This document shows, piece after piece, positions 40,369 through 48,920 of a stretch of 57,929 nt of DNA. Every line of letters starts with the position of its first letter. Position 1 is the first letter of the stretch. The position numbers were made by a program, and so were the translations under genes. Location: the NCBI RefSeq assembly GCF_003054025.1, contig NZ_QBKG01000013.1, forward strand, positions 1 to 57,929. The letters run 5' to 3'. The notes below the pieces were generated by a model. The model was not told the origin of the DNA. It was given only the letters and a program-made list of their open reading frames with translations, and did no database searches. The stretch is from Capnocytophaga leadbetteri. Lineage in GTDB: Bacteria; Bacteroidota; Bacteroidia; Flavobacteriales; Flavobacteriaceae.

Positions 40369-41457
40369 ATGAACTTAACACCTGATTTAGAAAAACGATA
40401 TACCACCGAACAGCAGTCAGCCCTTGAGGCACAACGTTTGGCTCAGCAGATTGCGTTTGCTCCTATTGCGTTTCAAGTGTCGCGGTTAATGGTAAAACTC
40501 GGCGTTTTTAGTGTCTTATCAGAAACTTCTGAAGGGCTCACTCTCACCCAAATAGCTGAAGCTACTAAGTTGAGTGCTTATGCGGTGCAAATACTCTTAG
40601 AAGCCTCTTTATCAATAGGCACAGTGATAGTGCACAATGACCGCTTTTTGCTAACCAAAGCAGGTTGGTTTTTACTGCGCGACAAGACTACGCAGGTGAA
40701 TATGGACTTTGTGCAAGAGGTGTGCTACTTAGGGTTGAACCATTTAGAGGAGGCTCTTATAGAAGGCAAACCAGCAGGTCTAAAAGTCTTTGGTTCTTGG
40801 CCTACTATCTACGAAGGACTTTCAAAGTTGCCCGCTGAGGCACAACAGAAATGGTTTGCTTTTGACCATTATTATTCCGATTACTCTTTTGCCGATGCCC
40901 TAAATCTCATTTTCAAAGAGGAAGTGCATACCCTCTTAGATGTAGGTGGCAATACGGGACGCTTTGCGCTGTGCTGTGTTGATTTCAATCCTAAAGTGCA
41001 AGTGACCATTATGGATTTGCCCCAACAACTCAGCCTTATGCAAGAACATATAAAGGGCAAAAAAGGAGCAGACCGTATTTATGCTTACCCTGCTAATCTA
41101 CTAGACCCTGCAGTGCCTTTCCCTACAGGTTTTGATGTGATATGGATGAGTCAGTTTTTAGACTGTTTTTCGCCTGAAGAGGTAACAAGCATACTAAAGC
41201 GTGCGGCGGCGGCGATGACTGCTGATAGTAGCTTGTATATACTCGAAGCCTATTGGGATAGGCAGCAGCACGAAACAGGAGCTTATTGTCTAACTCAGAT
41301 AAGTGTGTACTTTACAGTTATGGCAAACGGCAATAGCAAGATGTACTACTCTCAAGATATGATAGATTGTGTAGAGAAAGCAGGATTAAAAGTAGAGGCT
41401 ATTTATGACCACCTTGGTAGTGGTAATAGTCATACACTTTTTAAAGTGAAACGATAA
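40369..41457 (+). CDS. SAM-dependent O-methyltransferase-like protein
   Basis: The 362-residue protein has an N-terminal winged-helix dimerisation segment (LTLTQIAEATKLSAYAVQILLEA) and a class I methyltransferase domain: LLDVGGNTGRFA (SAM motif I, about residues 191-202), DLPQQLSLM and DVIWMSQFLDCFSPEE. The layout matches plant-type O-methyltransferases (acetylserotonin methyltransferase-like), also found in aryl polyene and flexirubin pigment clusters. No pigment genes are adjacent, so the substrate is unknown. Single gene with its own promoter. Confidence 0.85.
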   Translation: MNLTPDLEKRYTTEQQSALEAQRLAQQIAFAPIAFQVSRLMVKLGVFSVLSETSEGLTLTQIAEATKLSAYAVQILLEASLSIGTVIVHNDRFLLTKAGWFLLRDKTTQVNMDFVQEVCYLGLNHLEEALIEGKPAGLKVFGSWPTIYEGLSKLPAEAQQKWFAFDHYYSDYSFADALNLIFKEEVHTLLDVGGNTGRFALCCVDFNPKVQVTIMDLPQQLSLMQEHIKGKKGADRIYAYPANLLDPAVPFPTGFDVIWMSQFLDCFSPEEVTSILKRAAAAMTADSSLYILEAYWDRQQHETGAYCLTQISVYFTVMANGNSKMYYSQDMIDCVEKAGLKVEAIYDHLGSGNSHTLFKVKR

Positions 41458-41563
41458 GAAGATATATACATCTATTATTCTGATTATTAGTTAGTTATAC
41501 ATATTGAATTGTTATTTTTTTACAAAAGTATTATTATAATTATGAAATATGCACTAAAGTATG

Positions 41564-41571
41564 TATCTTTG
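41564..41571 (+). promoter_or_regulatory. -7 box before polysaccharide operon
   Basis: TATCTTTG lies 28 bases before the ugd ATG at 41599. The -33 region has only TATG near 41541, so the match is weaker than for other promoters. Confidence 0.5.
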
Positions 41572-41598
41572 TCGCAAATTTTTTTATAATACCGATAA

Positions 41599-42918
41599 AT
41601 GAATATAGCAGTTATTGGTACAGGCTACGTAGGTTTAGTGTCAGGTACTTGTTTTGCTGAAATGGGTAATAAAGTAACTTGTGTGGATGTAAATACTCAG
41701 AAGATAGAGAAACTTAAACAAGGTGTTATTCCTATTTATGAACCTGGATTAGAAGAAATGGTACTGAGCAATATAGCTCGTAAAACGCTTTTCTTTACCA
41801 CTGATATTGCTGAAGCTATTAAAGAGGCTGAAGTAGCTTTTATAGCGGTAGGTACCCCTATGGGTGATGACGGTTCAGCCGACCTGCAATACGTGCTTTC
41901 GGTAGCCCAATCTATAGGCGAAACGATGCAAGGTGAACTTATAATAGTTGATAAATCAACCGTGCCAGTAGGAACTGCAGATAAAGTACGTGCTACTGTG
42001 CAAGCCGCTTTAGACAAACGCGGAGTGAATTATAAATTTCACGTGGTGTCAAATCCTGAGTTCTTGAAAGAAGGTAAGGCTATTGAAGATTTTATGAAGC
42101 CTGACCGCGTGGTTATAGGAGCGGATAGTGAATACGCTTTCAAGAAGATGAAAGAGCTTTACAATCCGTTTTATATGCAAAACGACCGAATGATTACAAT
42201 GGATATTCGTTCGGCTGAGATGACTAAATACGCTGCCAATACAATGTTGGCTACCAAAATATCGTTTATGAATGAGATAGCTAATATTTGTGAACGAGTG
42301 GGCGCAGATGTGAATAAGGTACGCATTGGTATAGGTTCTGATAGTCGTATAGGCTATAGTTTTATCTACCCAGGGTGTGGTTATGGGGGGTCTTGCTTCC
42401 CTAAAGATGTATTAGCTCTTAAGAAATTAGCAGAAGAAGTTGGCTATAAAGCAGAACTTATAGAGTCGGTAGACAATGTAAACAATCGTCAGAAGTACAT
42501 TATAGCTCAAAAGGTGATAAAGCGATATGGTGAAGACCTCACAGGCAAGACTTTTGCCGTTTGGGGTTTGTCATTCAAACCTGAGACTGATGATATGCGC
42601 GAAGCTCCTGCTATCTATATTATTAAGGAATTGGTAAAACGAGGAGCTACGATACGAGCCTATGACCCTAAAGCGGTACACGAGGCGAAGGTATGCTACC
42701 TAAAAGACGTACCTGTAACCTATGTAGATAGTAAATACGAAGCCCTAAAAGATGCCGATGCTTTACTACTATTGACTGAGTGGAAAGAGTTTCGTATGCC
42801 TGATTTTGGAGAGATAGCTAAGCTATTAAAAGAGAAGGTAATCTTTGATGGTCGCAACCAATACAATGCTTTTGACCTGCCGAGTAAGGGATTTGAATAT
42901 ATACAAATAGGTGTCTAA
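41599..42918 (+). CDS. ugd: UDP-glucose/GDP-mannose-type dehydrogenase
   Basis: The 439-residue protein oxidises a nucleotide sugar to its uronic acid (UDP-glucose to UDP-glucuronate is the most likely). The NAD site is IAVIGTGYVGLVSG, KSTVPVGTADKVRAT lies in the middle, and the catalytic cysteine is in CGYGGSCFPKDVLAL. The C-terminal domain has AVWGLSFKPETDDMREAPA. It is the first gene of the polysaccharide cluster, 11 bases ahead of an epimerase. Exact substrate is inferred from family resemblance. Confidence 0.94.
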   Translation: MNIAVIGTGYVGLVSGTCFAEMGNKVTCVDVNTQKIEKLKQGVIPIYEPGLEEMVLSNIARKTLFFTTDIAEAIKEAEVAFIAVGTPMGDDGSADLQYVLSVAQSIGETMQGELIIVDKSTVPVGTADKVRATVQAALDKRGVNYKFHVVSNPEFLKEGKAIEDFMKPDRVVIGADSEYAFKKMKELYNPFYMQNDRMITMDIRSAEMTKYAANTMLATKISFMNEIANICERVGADVNKVRIGIGSDSRIGYSFIYPGCGYGGSCFPKDVLALKKLAEEVGYKAELIESVDNVNNRQKYIIAQKVIKRYGEDLTGKTFAVWGLSFKPETDDMREAPAIYIIKELVKRGATIRAYDPKAVHEAKVCYLKDVPVTYVDSKYEALKDADALLLLTEWKEFRMPDFGEIAKLLKEKVIFDGRNQYNAFDLPSKGFEYIQIGV

Positions 42919-42929
42919 AAAGGAGTGAG

Positions 42930-43784
42930 ATGAAAATATTAGTAACAGGAGGAGCAGGCTTTGTAGGTTCGAACCTTTGTGAAGCTTTAGCTAAAGACCC
43001 TAATAATGAAGTCTATTCATTAGACAACTATTTTACAGGTAGTCGGGATAATCACGTAGAGGGCGTTACCTATATAGAAGGTAGTACCGAACATATTTTT
43101 GAATTGATTGACTTTGTACCTAACCTTGTATACCATTTAGGAGAATATTCGCGTGTAGAACAAAGTTTTGGTGATATAGATAAGGTGTTGCTATTCAATA
43201 AGATAGGCACCTTAAAAGTATTGGAGTTCTGTCGCAAACGCCATTGTAAGTTAGTATATGCTGGGAGCAGTACTAAGTTTGGTGATGGGGGATTAGGAAA
43301 AGACCAGAGTCCGTATGCGTGGAGCAAATCGTCTAATACTGAGCTTATAAAGAACTATGGCAATTGGTATGGATTAGAGTATGCTATTGTATATTTTTAT
43401 AATGTATATGGTAAGCGTGAGATACGTACAGGCAAATATGCCACTCTTATTGCGCTTTTCACCGAAAAAATGAAGAAAGGAGAACCCCTGACCGTAGTAA
43501 GCCCCGGTACGCAACAGCGCAATTTTACCCATATAGACGATATAGTTGATGGATTGCTATTAGTAGGACAAAAAGGCAAAGGTGATGGGTATGGCATTGG
43601 TAGTCCTGAGACTTATACGGTATTAGAAATTGCTCACTTATTTGGAGGTGAGATACAGATGCTACCAGAGCGAAAAGGCAACCGTATGACTGCTGAAGTA
43701 GTTACTAAAAAAACAGAAGCGCTTGGCTGGAAAGCTAAGAGACATATAAAAGAATTTATTGAAGAGGAAAAACATTGTCTATAA
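42930..43784 (+). CDS. NAD-dependent sugar epimerase/dehydratase
   Basis: The 284-residue protein is an extended SDR: GGAGFVGSNL (NAD motif) at the start, GSSTKFGDGG and the YAWSK (YxxxK) catalytic pair. It is similar to UDP-sugar 4-epimerases such as UDP-glucuronate epimerases, but short. Following ugd, UDP-glucuronate or UDP-galacturonate metabolism is plausible; the exact reaction is not known. Only 6 bases separate it from the ferredoxin-type reductase. Confidence 0.85.
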   Translation: MKILVTGGAGFVGSNLCEALAKDPNNEVYSLDNYFTGSRDNHVEGVTYIEGSTEHIFELIDFVPNLVYHLGEYSRVEQSFGDIDKVLLFNKIGTLKVLEFCRKRHCKLVYAGSSTKFGDGGLGKDQSPYAWSKSSNTELIKNYGNWYGLEYAIVYFYNVYGKREIRTGKYATLIALFTEKMKKGEPLTVVSPGTQQRNFTHIDDIVDGLLLVGQKGKGDGYGIGSPETYTVLEIAHLFGGEIQMLPERKGNRMTAEVVTKKTEALGWKAKRHIKEFIEEEKHCL

Positions 43785-43790
43785 TATATT

Positions 43791-44780
43791 TTGAACCAGT
43801 ATACTATATATTTAAAAAATAATAAATCTTATACTTGCGATGAGAATACCTCTTTGCTAAGAGCTGCTTTAGAAAATGATATTAGCTTAGAGTATTCGTG
43901 TTTTGAGGCTCGTTGTAGGAGTTGTAGAGTGAAAGTGCTTGAAGGAGAGGTAGAGAACCTACAAGATGAACAAGTACTTACCACTGAAGAGAAAGCCGCA
44001 GGCTATGTGCTGTCGTGCAATGTAATACCCCGCTCTGATATAAAATTAGCAGTAGAGGATTTAGGAGTAAAGCTGCCTAAACCCCAAGTGAGTCCTTGTA
44101 AAATAAGCAGTATTGCAACTGTTACCCCTAATATTGTAGAGGTAGTGTTGCGTTTGCCTCCTAAGGTAGATTTTCAGTTTTTAGCGGGGCAATATGTAGA
44201 TATTATCAGAAATGGACATAAGCGCAGCTATTCTATTAGTCATAGTCAGTGTGAAGGCAACCAACTAAAGCTCTTCATTCGCAATTATGAAGGGGGACTA
44301 TTTAGCAACTATTGGTTTAATGAGGCTAAGCCTAATGATTTGCTTAGAGTAGAGGGGCCTTTAGGCACTTTCTTTTACCGACATAATGAAGAGTGCACTG
44401 ATATAGTATTATTAGCTACAGGTACTGGTATTGCACCTATAAAAGCCATTTTAGAACAGCTGCAAGCCAGTCCGGAATTATTAGTTAATAAAAAAGTGTG
44501 GCTTTTGTGGGGAGGAAGAAAAAAAGAAGACTTATTTTGGAAGCCTGATTTTACCTTTGCTCATTTTGAATATATACCCGTATTGACTCGTGAGGACGAC
44601 TGGCAAGGAGCAAAAGGGTATGTGCAAGAGATAGCTTCAGCACAGGCTATCAGTTGGCCTACAGCACAAGTGTATGCTTGTGGTAGTGAGGCAATGATAC
44701 AAAGTGCTCAGGAACTTCTCACTAAACAAGGATTAAAAGAAGAAAATTTTTTCGCTGATGCATTTGTTGCAGGCAAATAA
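43791..44780 (+). CDS. CDP-6-deoxy-glucoseen reductase (DdhD/AscD-like)
   Basis: The 329-residue protein combines a plant-type [2Fe-2S] ferredoxin domain (C37, C42, C45, C76) with a ferredoxin-NADP reductase-like module. The latter has RSYSISHS (FAD) and LLATGTGIAPIKAILEQL (NAD). This is the structure of E3 (AscD/DdhD), which passes electrons to RfbH in making CDP-3,6-dideoxy-4-keto-hexoses. The start codon is TTG at 43791; no good ATG exists. The three partner genes follow directly. Confidence 0.92.
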   Translation: MNQYTIYLKNNKSYTCDENTSLLRAALENDISLEYSCFEARCRSCRVKVLEGEVENLQDEQVLTTEEKAAGYVLSCNVIPRSDIKLAVEDLGVKLPKPQVSPCKISSIATVTPNIVEVVLRLPPKVDFQFLAGQYVDIIRNGHKRSYSISHSQCEGNQLKLFIRNYEGGLFSNYWFNEAKPNDLLRVEGPLGTFFYRHNEECTDIVLLATGTGIAPIKAILEQLQASPELLVNKKVWLLWGGRKKEDLFWKPDFTFAHFEYIPVLTREDDWQGAKGYVQEIASAQAISWPTAQVYACGSEAMIQSAQELLTKQGLKEENFFADAFVAGK

Positions 44781-44816
44781 GTGATTAATTTTCAAGCAAT
44801 AAGTAGATTAATTTTT

Positions 44817-45590
44817 ATGAAAGCAGTAATTTTAGCAGGTGGTCTCGGCACACGATTGAGTGAGGAAACAGCCTTGAGACCTAAACCAATGGTAGAAATA
44901 GGAGGAATGCCTATCTTATGGCATATTCTCAAAATATATTCGCACTACGGCATCAATGAATTTATCATTTGTTGTGGTTATAAAGGCTATATCATCAAGG
45001 AATATTTTGCTAATTATTTTTTACATCAATCGGATATTACTTTTGATATGGCAAACAATGAGATGCACGTACACCAAAAACGCGCTGAACCTTGGAAAGT
45101 TACTCTTATTGATACAGGTGAGCACTCTATGACGGGGGGGCGCCTTAGAAGGGTATTGCCTTATATTGAAAATGAAGAAGCTTTTTGCTTTACTTATGGC
45201 GACGGAGTAGCTGATATTGATATTGCTAAATTAGTAGCTTTTCATAAAGCACACGGTAAGGAGGCAACCCTTACAGCAGTCTATCCCCCAGGTAGATTTG
45301 GAGCTTTGGATATAGTAAATAATCAGATTATGAAGTTCCAAGAAAAACCGAAAGGAGATGGAGCACTTATTAATGGAGGGTTCTTTGTACTATCACCTAA
45401 AGTAATAGAGCGCATAAAAGGAGATAGCACTATTTGGGAACAAGAACCGCTAAAAGGCTTAGCCACAGACGGACAGTTGATGTGTTATAAGCACGAAGGC
45501 TTTTGGCAACCAATGGATACACTCCGTGATAAAACGCTTTTGGAAGAATTATGGCAAAACAACAAAGCACCTTGGAAGGTATGGCAATAG
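44817..45590 (+). CDS. rfbF: Glucose-1-phosphate cytidylyltransferase
   Basis: RfbF (DdhA) makes CDP-glucose from CTP and glucose-1-phosphate. The start is the ATG at 44817, after an in-frame GTG upstream; it gives the normal [18 protein letters not shown] start. The nucleotidyltransferase signature LAGGLGTRL and [14 protein letters not shown] are present, followed by [10 protein letters not shown] and [12 protein letters not shown]. The length of 257 residues is standard. The 3' end overlaps rfbG by 10 bases. Confidence 0.95.
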   Translation: MKAVILAGGLGTRLSEETALRPKPMVEIGGMPILWHILKIYSHYGINEFIICCGYKGYIIKEYFANYFLHQSDITFDMANNEMHVHQKRAEPWKVTLIDTGEHSMTGGRLRRVLPYIENEEAFCFTYGDGVADIDIAKLVAFHKAHGKEATLTAVYPPGRFGALDIVNNQIMKFQEKPKGDGALINGGFFVLSPKVIERIKGDSTIWEQEPLKGLATDGQLMCYKHEGFWQPMDTLRDKTLLEELWQNNKAPWKVWQ

Positions 45591-46648
45591 GAAAAGTAGA
45601 TACTCATTTTTGGAAAGGTAAACGTGTATTTATCACAGGGCATACGGGCTTTAAAGGTTCGTGGCTATCGCTTTGGCTACAACAAATGGGTGCTGAAGTA
45701 AAGGGATTTTCGTTAACTCCACCAACAAATCCGTCTCTTTTTGTTGAGGCTAAAGTAGCACAGCAGATGCAGAGTGAGATAGGCGATATTCGCGATTTTA
45801 GCAAACTCTCGGAGAGCATACGTACTTTTAACCCCGATATATTGCTACACTTGGCAGCACAGCCTTTGGTAAGGCTTTCGTATAAAGAGCCTATCGAGAC
45901 TTATAGCACTAATGTGATGGGGACTGTGAATGTGCTCGAAGCTTCGCGCTATGCCTCGCACTTAAAAGCGATAGTAGTAATTACTACTGACAAATGTTAT
46001 GAAAACCGCGAATGGGAATGGGGCTATCGTGAAAACGAACCTATGGGCGGTCACGACCCTTATAGTAACAGTAAAGGTTGTGCCGAATTGGTAGTTTCGG
46101 CTTACCAACGGTCGTTTTTTCACACCCCTGATACAGCAGCTGTAGCCTCGGCACGTGCAGGTAATGTGATAGGTGGTGGAGACTGGGCTGAAGATAGATT
46201 GATACCCGATATTCTGCGCGCTTTTGAGAAACAGCAATCGGTAATTATTCGCAATCCGCTATCTACTCGTCCGTGGCAACACGTATTAGAACCTCTTTCA
46301 GGCTACTTAGTATTAGCACAACGTTTGTGGCAAGATGGGAAGGCTTTTGCTGAAGGTTGGAACTTTGGGCCTAAAGACGATGACTGCCAACCTGTGCAGT
46401 GGATACTTGATAAGATGGTACATTTCTGGGGAGATGGAGCGCACTATGAAATAGACAAAAGTGAACAACCCCACGAAGCTAACTTTCTGAAACTTGACTG
46501 TTCGAAAGCTGCAATGCGCCTAAAATGGCACCCAAAATGGCGATTAGAGCAAACCTTGGAGCAAATAGTTCATTGGCACCGAGCATGGCTAGAAGGAGCT
46601 GATATGCAGGTAAAATGCTTGCAAGAAATAGAGAAATACAATAATTAA
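45581..46648 (+). CDS. rfbG: CDP-glucose 4,6-dehydratase
   Basis: RfbG (DdhB) removes water from CDP-glucose to give CDP-4-keto-6-deoxy-glucose. The start is the ATG at 45581 ([23 protein letters not shown]); an earlier in-frame ATG lies within rfbF. The NAD motif is [13 protein letters not shown], with [19 protein letters not shown] and the YSNSK catalytic motif (HDPYSNSKG). About 355 residues is usual. Overlap with rfbF implies co-translation. Confidence 0.95.
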   Translation: MAIGKVDTHFWKGKRVFITGHTGFKGSWLSLWLQQMGAEVKGFSLTPPTNPSLFVEAKVAQQMQSEIGDIRDFSKLSESIRTFNPDILLHLAAQPLVRLSYKEPIETYSTNVMGTVNVLEASRYASHLKAIVVITTDKCYENREWEWGYRENEPMGGHDPYSNSKGCAELVVSAYQRSFFHTPDTAAVASARAGNVIGGGDWAEDRLIPDILRAFEKQQSVIIRNPLSTRPWQHVLEPLSGYLVLAQRLWQDGKAFAEGWNFGPKDDDCQPVQWILDKMVHFWGDGAHYEIDKSEQPHEANFLKLDCSKAAMRLKWHPKWRLEQTLEQIVHWHRAWLEGADMQVKCLQEIEKYNN

Positions 46649-46677
46649 AACTAACAACAAAAAACACTATAATATAA

Positions 46678-47991
46678 ATGACTTTAGACACCATTAGGCA
46701 AGAAATAGCTCAATTAGTTGAAAAATATGCCCAAGAGGCTTACAAACCGAAACCTTTTGAGGGGGGTACTACTGTTATACCGCCTTCAGGTAAGGTATTG
46801 GGAGCCCAAGAACTAAAAAATATGGTGGATGCCTCGCTTGATGCTTGGCTTACCACAGGACGTTTTAACCGTGCTTTCGAAGAAAAATTGGCTGCCTTTT
46901 TAGGAGTAAAATACTGTATTACGGTAAATTCTGGTTCTTCGGCTAACTTAGTAGCCTTTAGTGCACTTACTTCTCCTAAATTAGGCGAACGTGCTATTAA
47001 AAAAGGTGATGAGGTAATAGGTGTAGCGGCAGGCTTCCCTACTACGGTGAACCCTATAATTCAGTTTGGGGCTATACCAGTATTTGTAGATGTAGACTTA
47101 CACACACATAATGTAAATGCTGACCTTATAGAACAGTCCATTACTCCTAAAACAAAGGCGATAATGCTCGCCCATACCTTAGGGAACCCTTTCAACTTAG
47201 AGAAAATAAAAGCCCTTTGTGAGAAATATAACCTTTGGCTTGTAGAAGATTGCTGCGATGCTTTGGGTGCTACCTATAACGGACAAAAAGTAGGTACTTT
47301 TGGTGATATTGCTACCCTAAGTTTCTATCCAGCTCACCATATCACAATGGGTGAAGGAGGAGCCGTATTTACTAACAATGCGGAGCTAAAAACTATAGCT
47401 GAGTCTTTCCGCGATTGGGGACGTGATTGCTATTGTGCACCAGGTTGTGACAATACTTGCAACTGCCGCTTTTCGCAACAACACGGCGATTTGCCTTTTG
47501 GTTACGACCATAAATATGTGTATTCGCACTTAGGTTACAACCTAAAAATCAGTGATATGCAAGCAGCCTGCGGCTTGGCTCAGTTAGACCGAGTAGAGGA
47601 GTTTATAGAAAAACGCCGTAAGAATTTTGCTTATCTAAAAAATAGATTGCAAACACTTACTGACTTTTTATATCTGCCAGAGGCAACCCCTAATAGTGAC
47701 CCTTCGTGGTTTGGTTTCCCTATCACCCTTAAAGAAGAATCAGGTACCGCACGGGTAGATTTGCTCCGTTTCTTAGACCAGCATAAGATAGGTACGCGAT
47801 TGTTGTTTGCGGGTAACCTTACTAAGCAGCCTTATTTTAAAGGAGTGGAATACCGTGTAGTGGGAGATCTTACTAATACTGATATTACAATGAACCAAAC
47901 CTTTTGGGTAGGTATTTATCCAGCTTTAGGAGAGGAACATTTAGAGTATATTGCTGAGAAATTAGAAGAATATTTTGGGGTGAATTTTTAG
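46678..47991 (+). CDS. rfbH: CDP-4-keto-6-deoxyglucose 3-dehydrase
   Basis: RfbH (DdhC, E1) uses a PMP cofactor and an iron-sulfur cluster to remove the 3-hydroxyl of CDP-4-keto-6-deoxy-glucose. The fold is aminotransferase-like but the usual PLP lysine is replaced: FYPAHHITMGEGG has H220, the same position as the known catalytic His of the 437-residue Yersinia enzyme. Cysteines C251, C253, C257, C261 and C263 lie in a cluster suitable for [2Fe-2S] binding. Length is 437 residues. It needs the AscD-type reductase found three genes upstream. Confidence 0.97.
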   Translation: MTLDTIRQEIAQLVEKYAQEAYKPKPFEGGTTVIPPSGKVLGAQELKNMVDASLDAWLTTGRFNRAFEEKLAAFLGVKYCITVNSGSSANLVAFSALTSPKLGERAIKKGDEVIGVAAGFPTTVNPIIQFGAIPVFVDVDLHTHNVNADLIEQSITPKTKAIMLAHTLGNPFNLEKIKALCEKYNLWLVEDCCDALGATYNGQKVGTFGDIATLSFYPAHHITMGEGGAVFTNNAELKTIAESFRDWGRDCYCAPGCDNTCNCRFSQQHGDLPFGYDHKYVYSHLGYNLKISDMQAACGLAQLDRVEEFIEKRRKNFAYLKNRLQTLTDFLYLPEATPNSDPSWFGFPITLKEESGTARVDLLRFLDQHKIGTRLLFAGNLTKQPYFKGVEYRVVGDLTNTDITMNQTFWVGIYPALGEEHLEYIAEKLEEYFGVNF

Positions 47992-48014
47992 CAGTTACGG
48001 CAGGTAAGCAGATT

Positions 48015-48920
48015 ATGAGAGTACTTTTAACAGGAGCGACAGGTTTTTTGGGGAGCCATTTGCTAAAAGCATTGGTAAGTAAGGGTTATGAAGTAGTAGT
48101 ACTCAAACGCTCTACCTCTGATATGTGGCGTTTAAAAGGTTTTGAAAACGCTTTTAAAAGCTATGATATAGATCGTGTGCCCTTGCAAACGGCTTTTGAA
48201 GAGCAGCCTATAGATATTGTTATTCATACGGCTTGGGCAGGAGTAGCTTCAACTGACAGAGGTAATTGGGAAATACAAATGGAAAACTTTTATTTCTCTA
48301 AAAAACTGATAGACTTATCTGTATTATTTAATATAAAGAAAATAATTTGTCTAGGTTCTCAAGCAGAATACGGAAATTATAATGAAAAGGTAAATGAAGA
48401 TTTTTTACCTACTCCGATAGGTGCCTATGCCTCTGTAAAACTATTTACATCTCATTATCTCAGAAATATAGCTCAGGAGCATCATATAAGCTGGTATTGG
48501 ATAAGGGTTTTTTCGATAATAGGTGAAAATGAGACCCAATCTTGGCTACTCTCTCAAGTGATAAAGAGTTTATTAGTAAACAATAGTATTGAACTTACAG
48601 AGGGAGAACAGTTTTATGATTATATGTATGTAGCTGATTTTGTTGCAGCAATAGAAAAGATACTTAATAAACATAGAGATGATTCAGGAGTTTATAATTT
48701 ATGTACAGGAATTCCAATAAAAATAAAAGATTTATTGTGTTTAATAGCTGATAAATTAGGGAAAGATAAACAATTATTGAAATTTGGAGCAATTGCTTAT
48801 AGACCAAATCAAAATATGTTTATGGTAGGGAATCCTCATAAATTTGAGAAAACTTTTGGAATTCATAATTTACAACCTTTGTCAATTATAATAGATAAAA
48901 TTATAAACTCATATATATGA
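48015..48920 (+). CDS. NAD-dependent sugar reductase/epimerase (YerF-like?)
   Basis: The 301-residue extended SDR has the NAD motif LTGATGFLGSHLL and the catalytic Tyr and Lys in GAYASVKLF. In CDP-3,6-dideoxyhexose clusters this place is filled by an abequose, paratose or tyvelose synthase, or by YerF in yersiniose clusters. Because a thiamine-diphosphate enzyme follows and overlaps by 4 bases, a YerF-type reductase of the branched sugar is the most likely role. Base composition turns AT-rich inside this gene, and this continues downstream. Confidence 0.75.
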   Translation: MRVLLTGATGFLGSHLLKALVSKGYEVVVLKRSTSDMWRLKGFENAFKSYDIDRVPLQTAFEEQPIDIVIHTAWAGVASTDRGNWEIQMENFYFSKKLIDLSVLFNIKKIICLGSQAEYGNYNEKVNEDFLPTPIGAYASVKLFTSHYLRNIAQEHHISWYWIRVFSIIGENETQSWLLSQVIKSLLVNNSIELTEGEQFYDYMYVADFVAAIEKILNKHRDDSGVYNLCTGIPIKIKDLLCLIADKLGKDKQLLKFGAIAYRPNQNMFMVGNPHKFEKTFGIHNLQPLSIIIDKIINSYI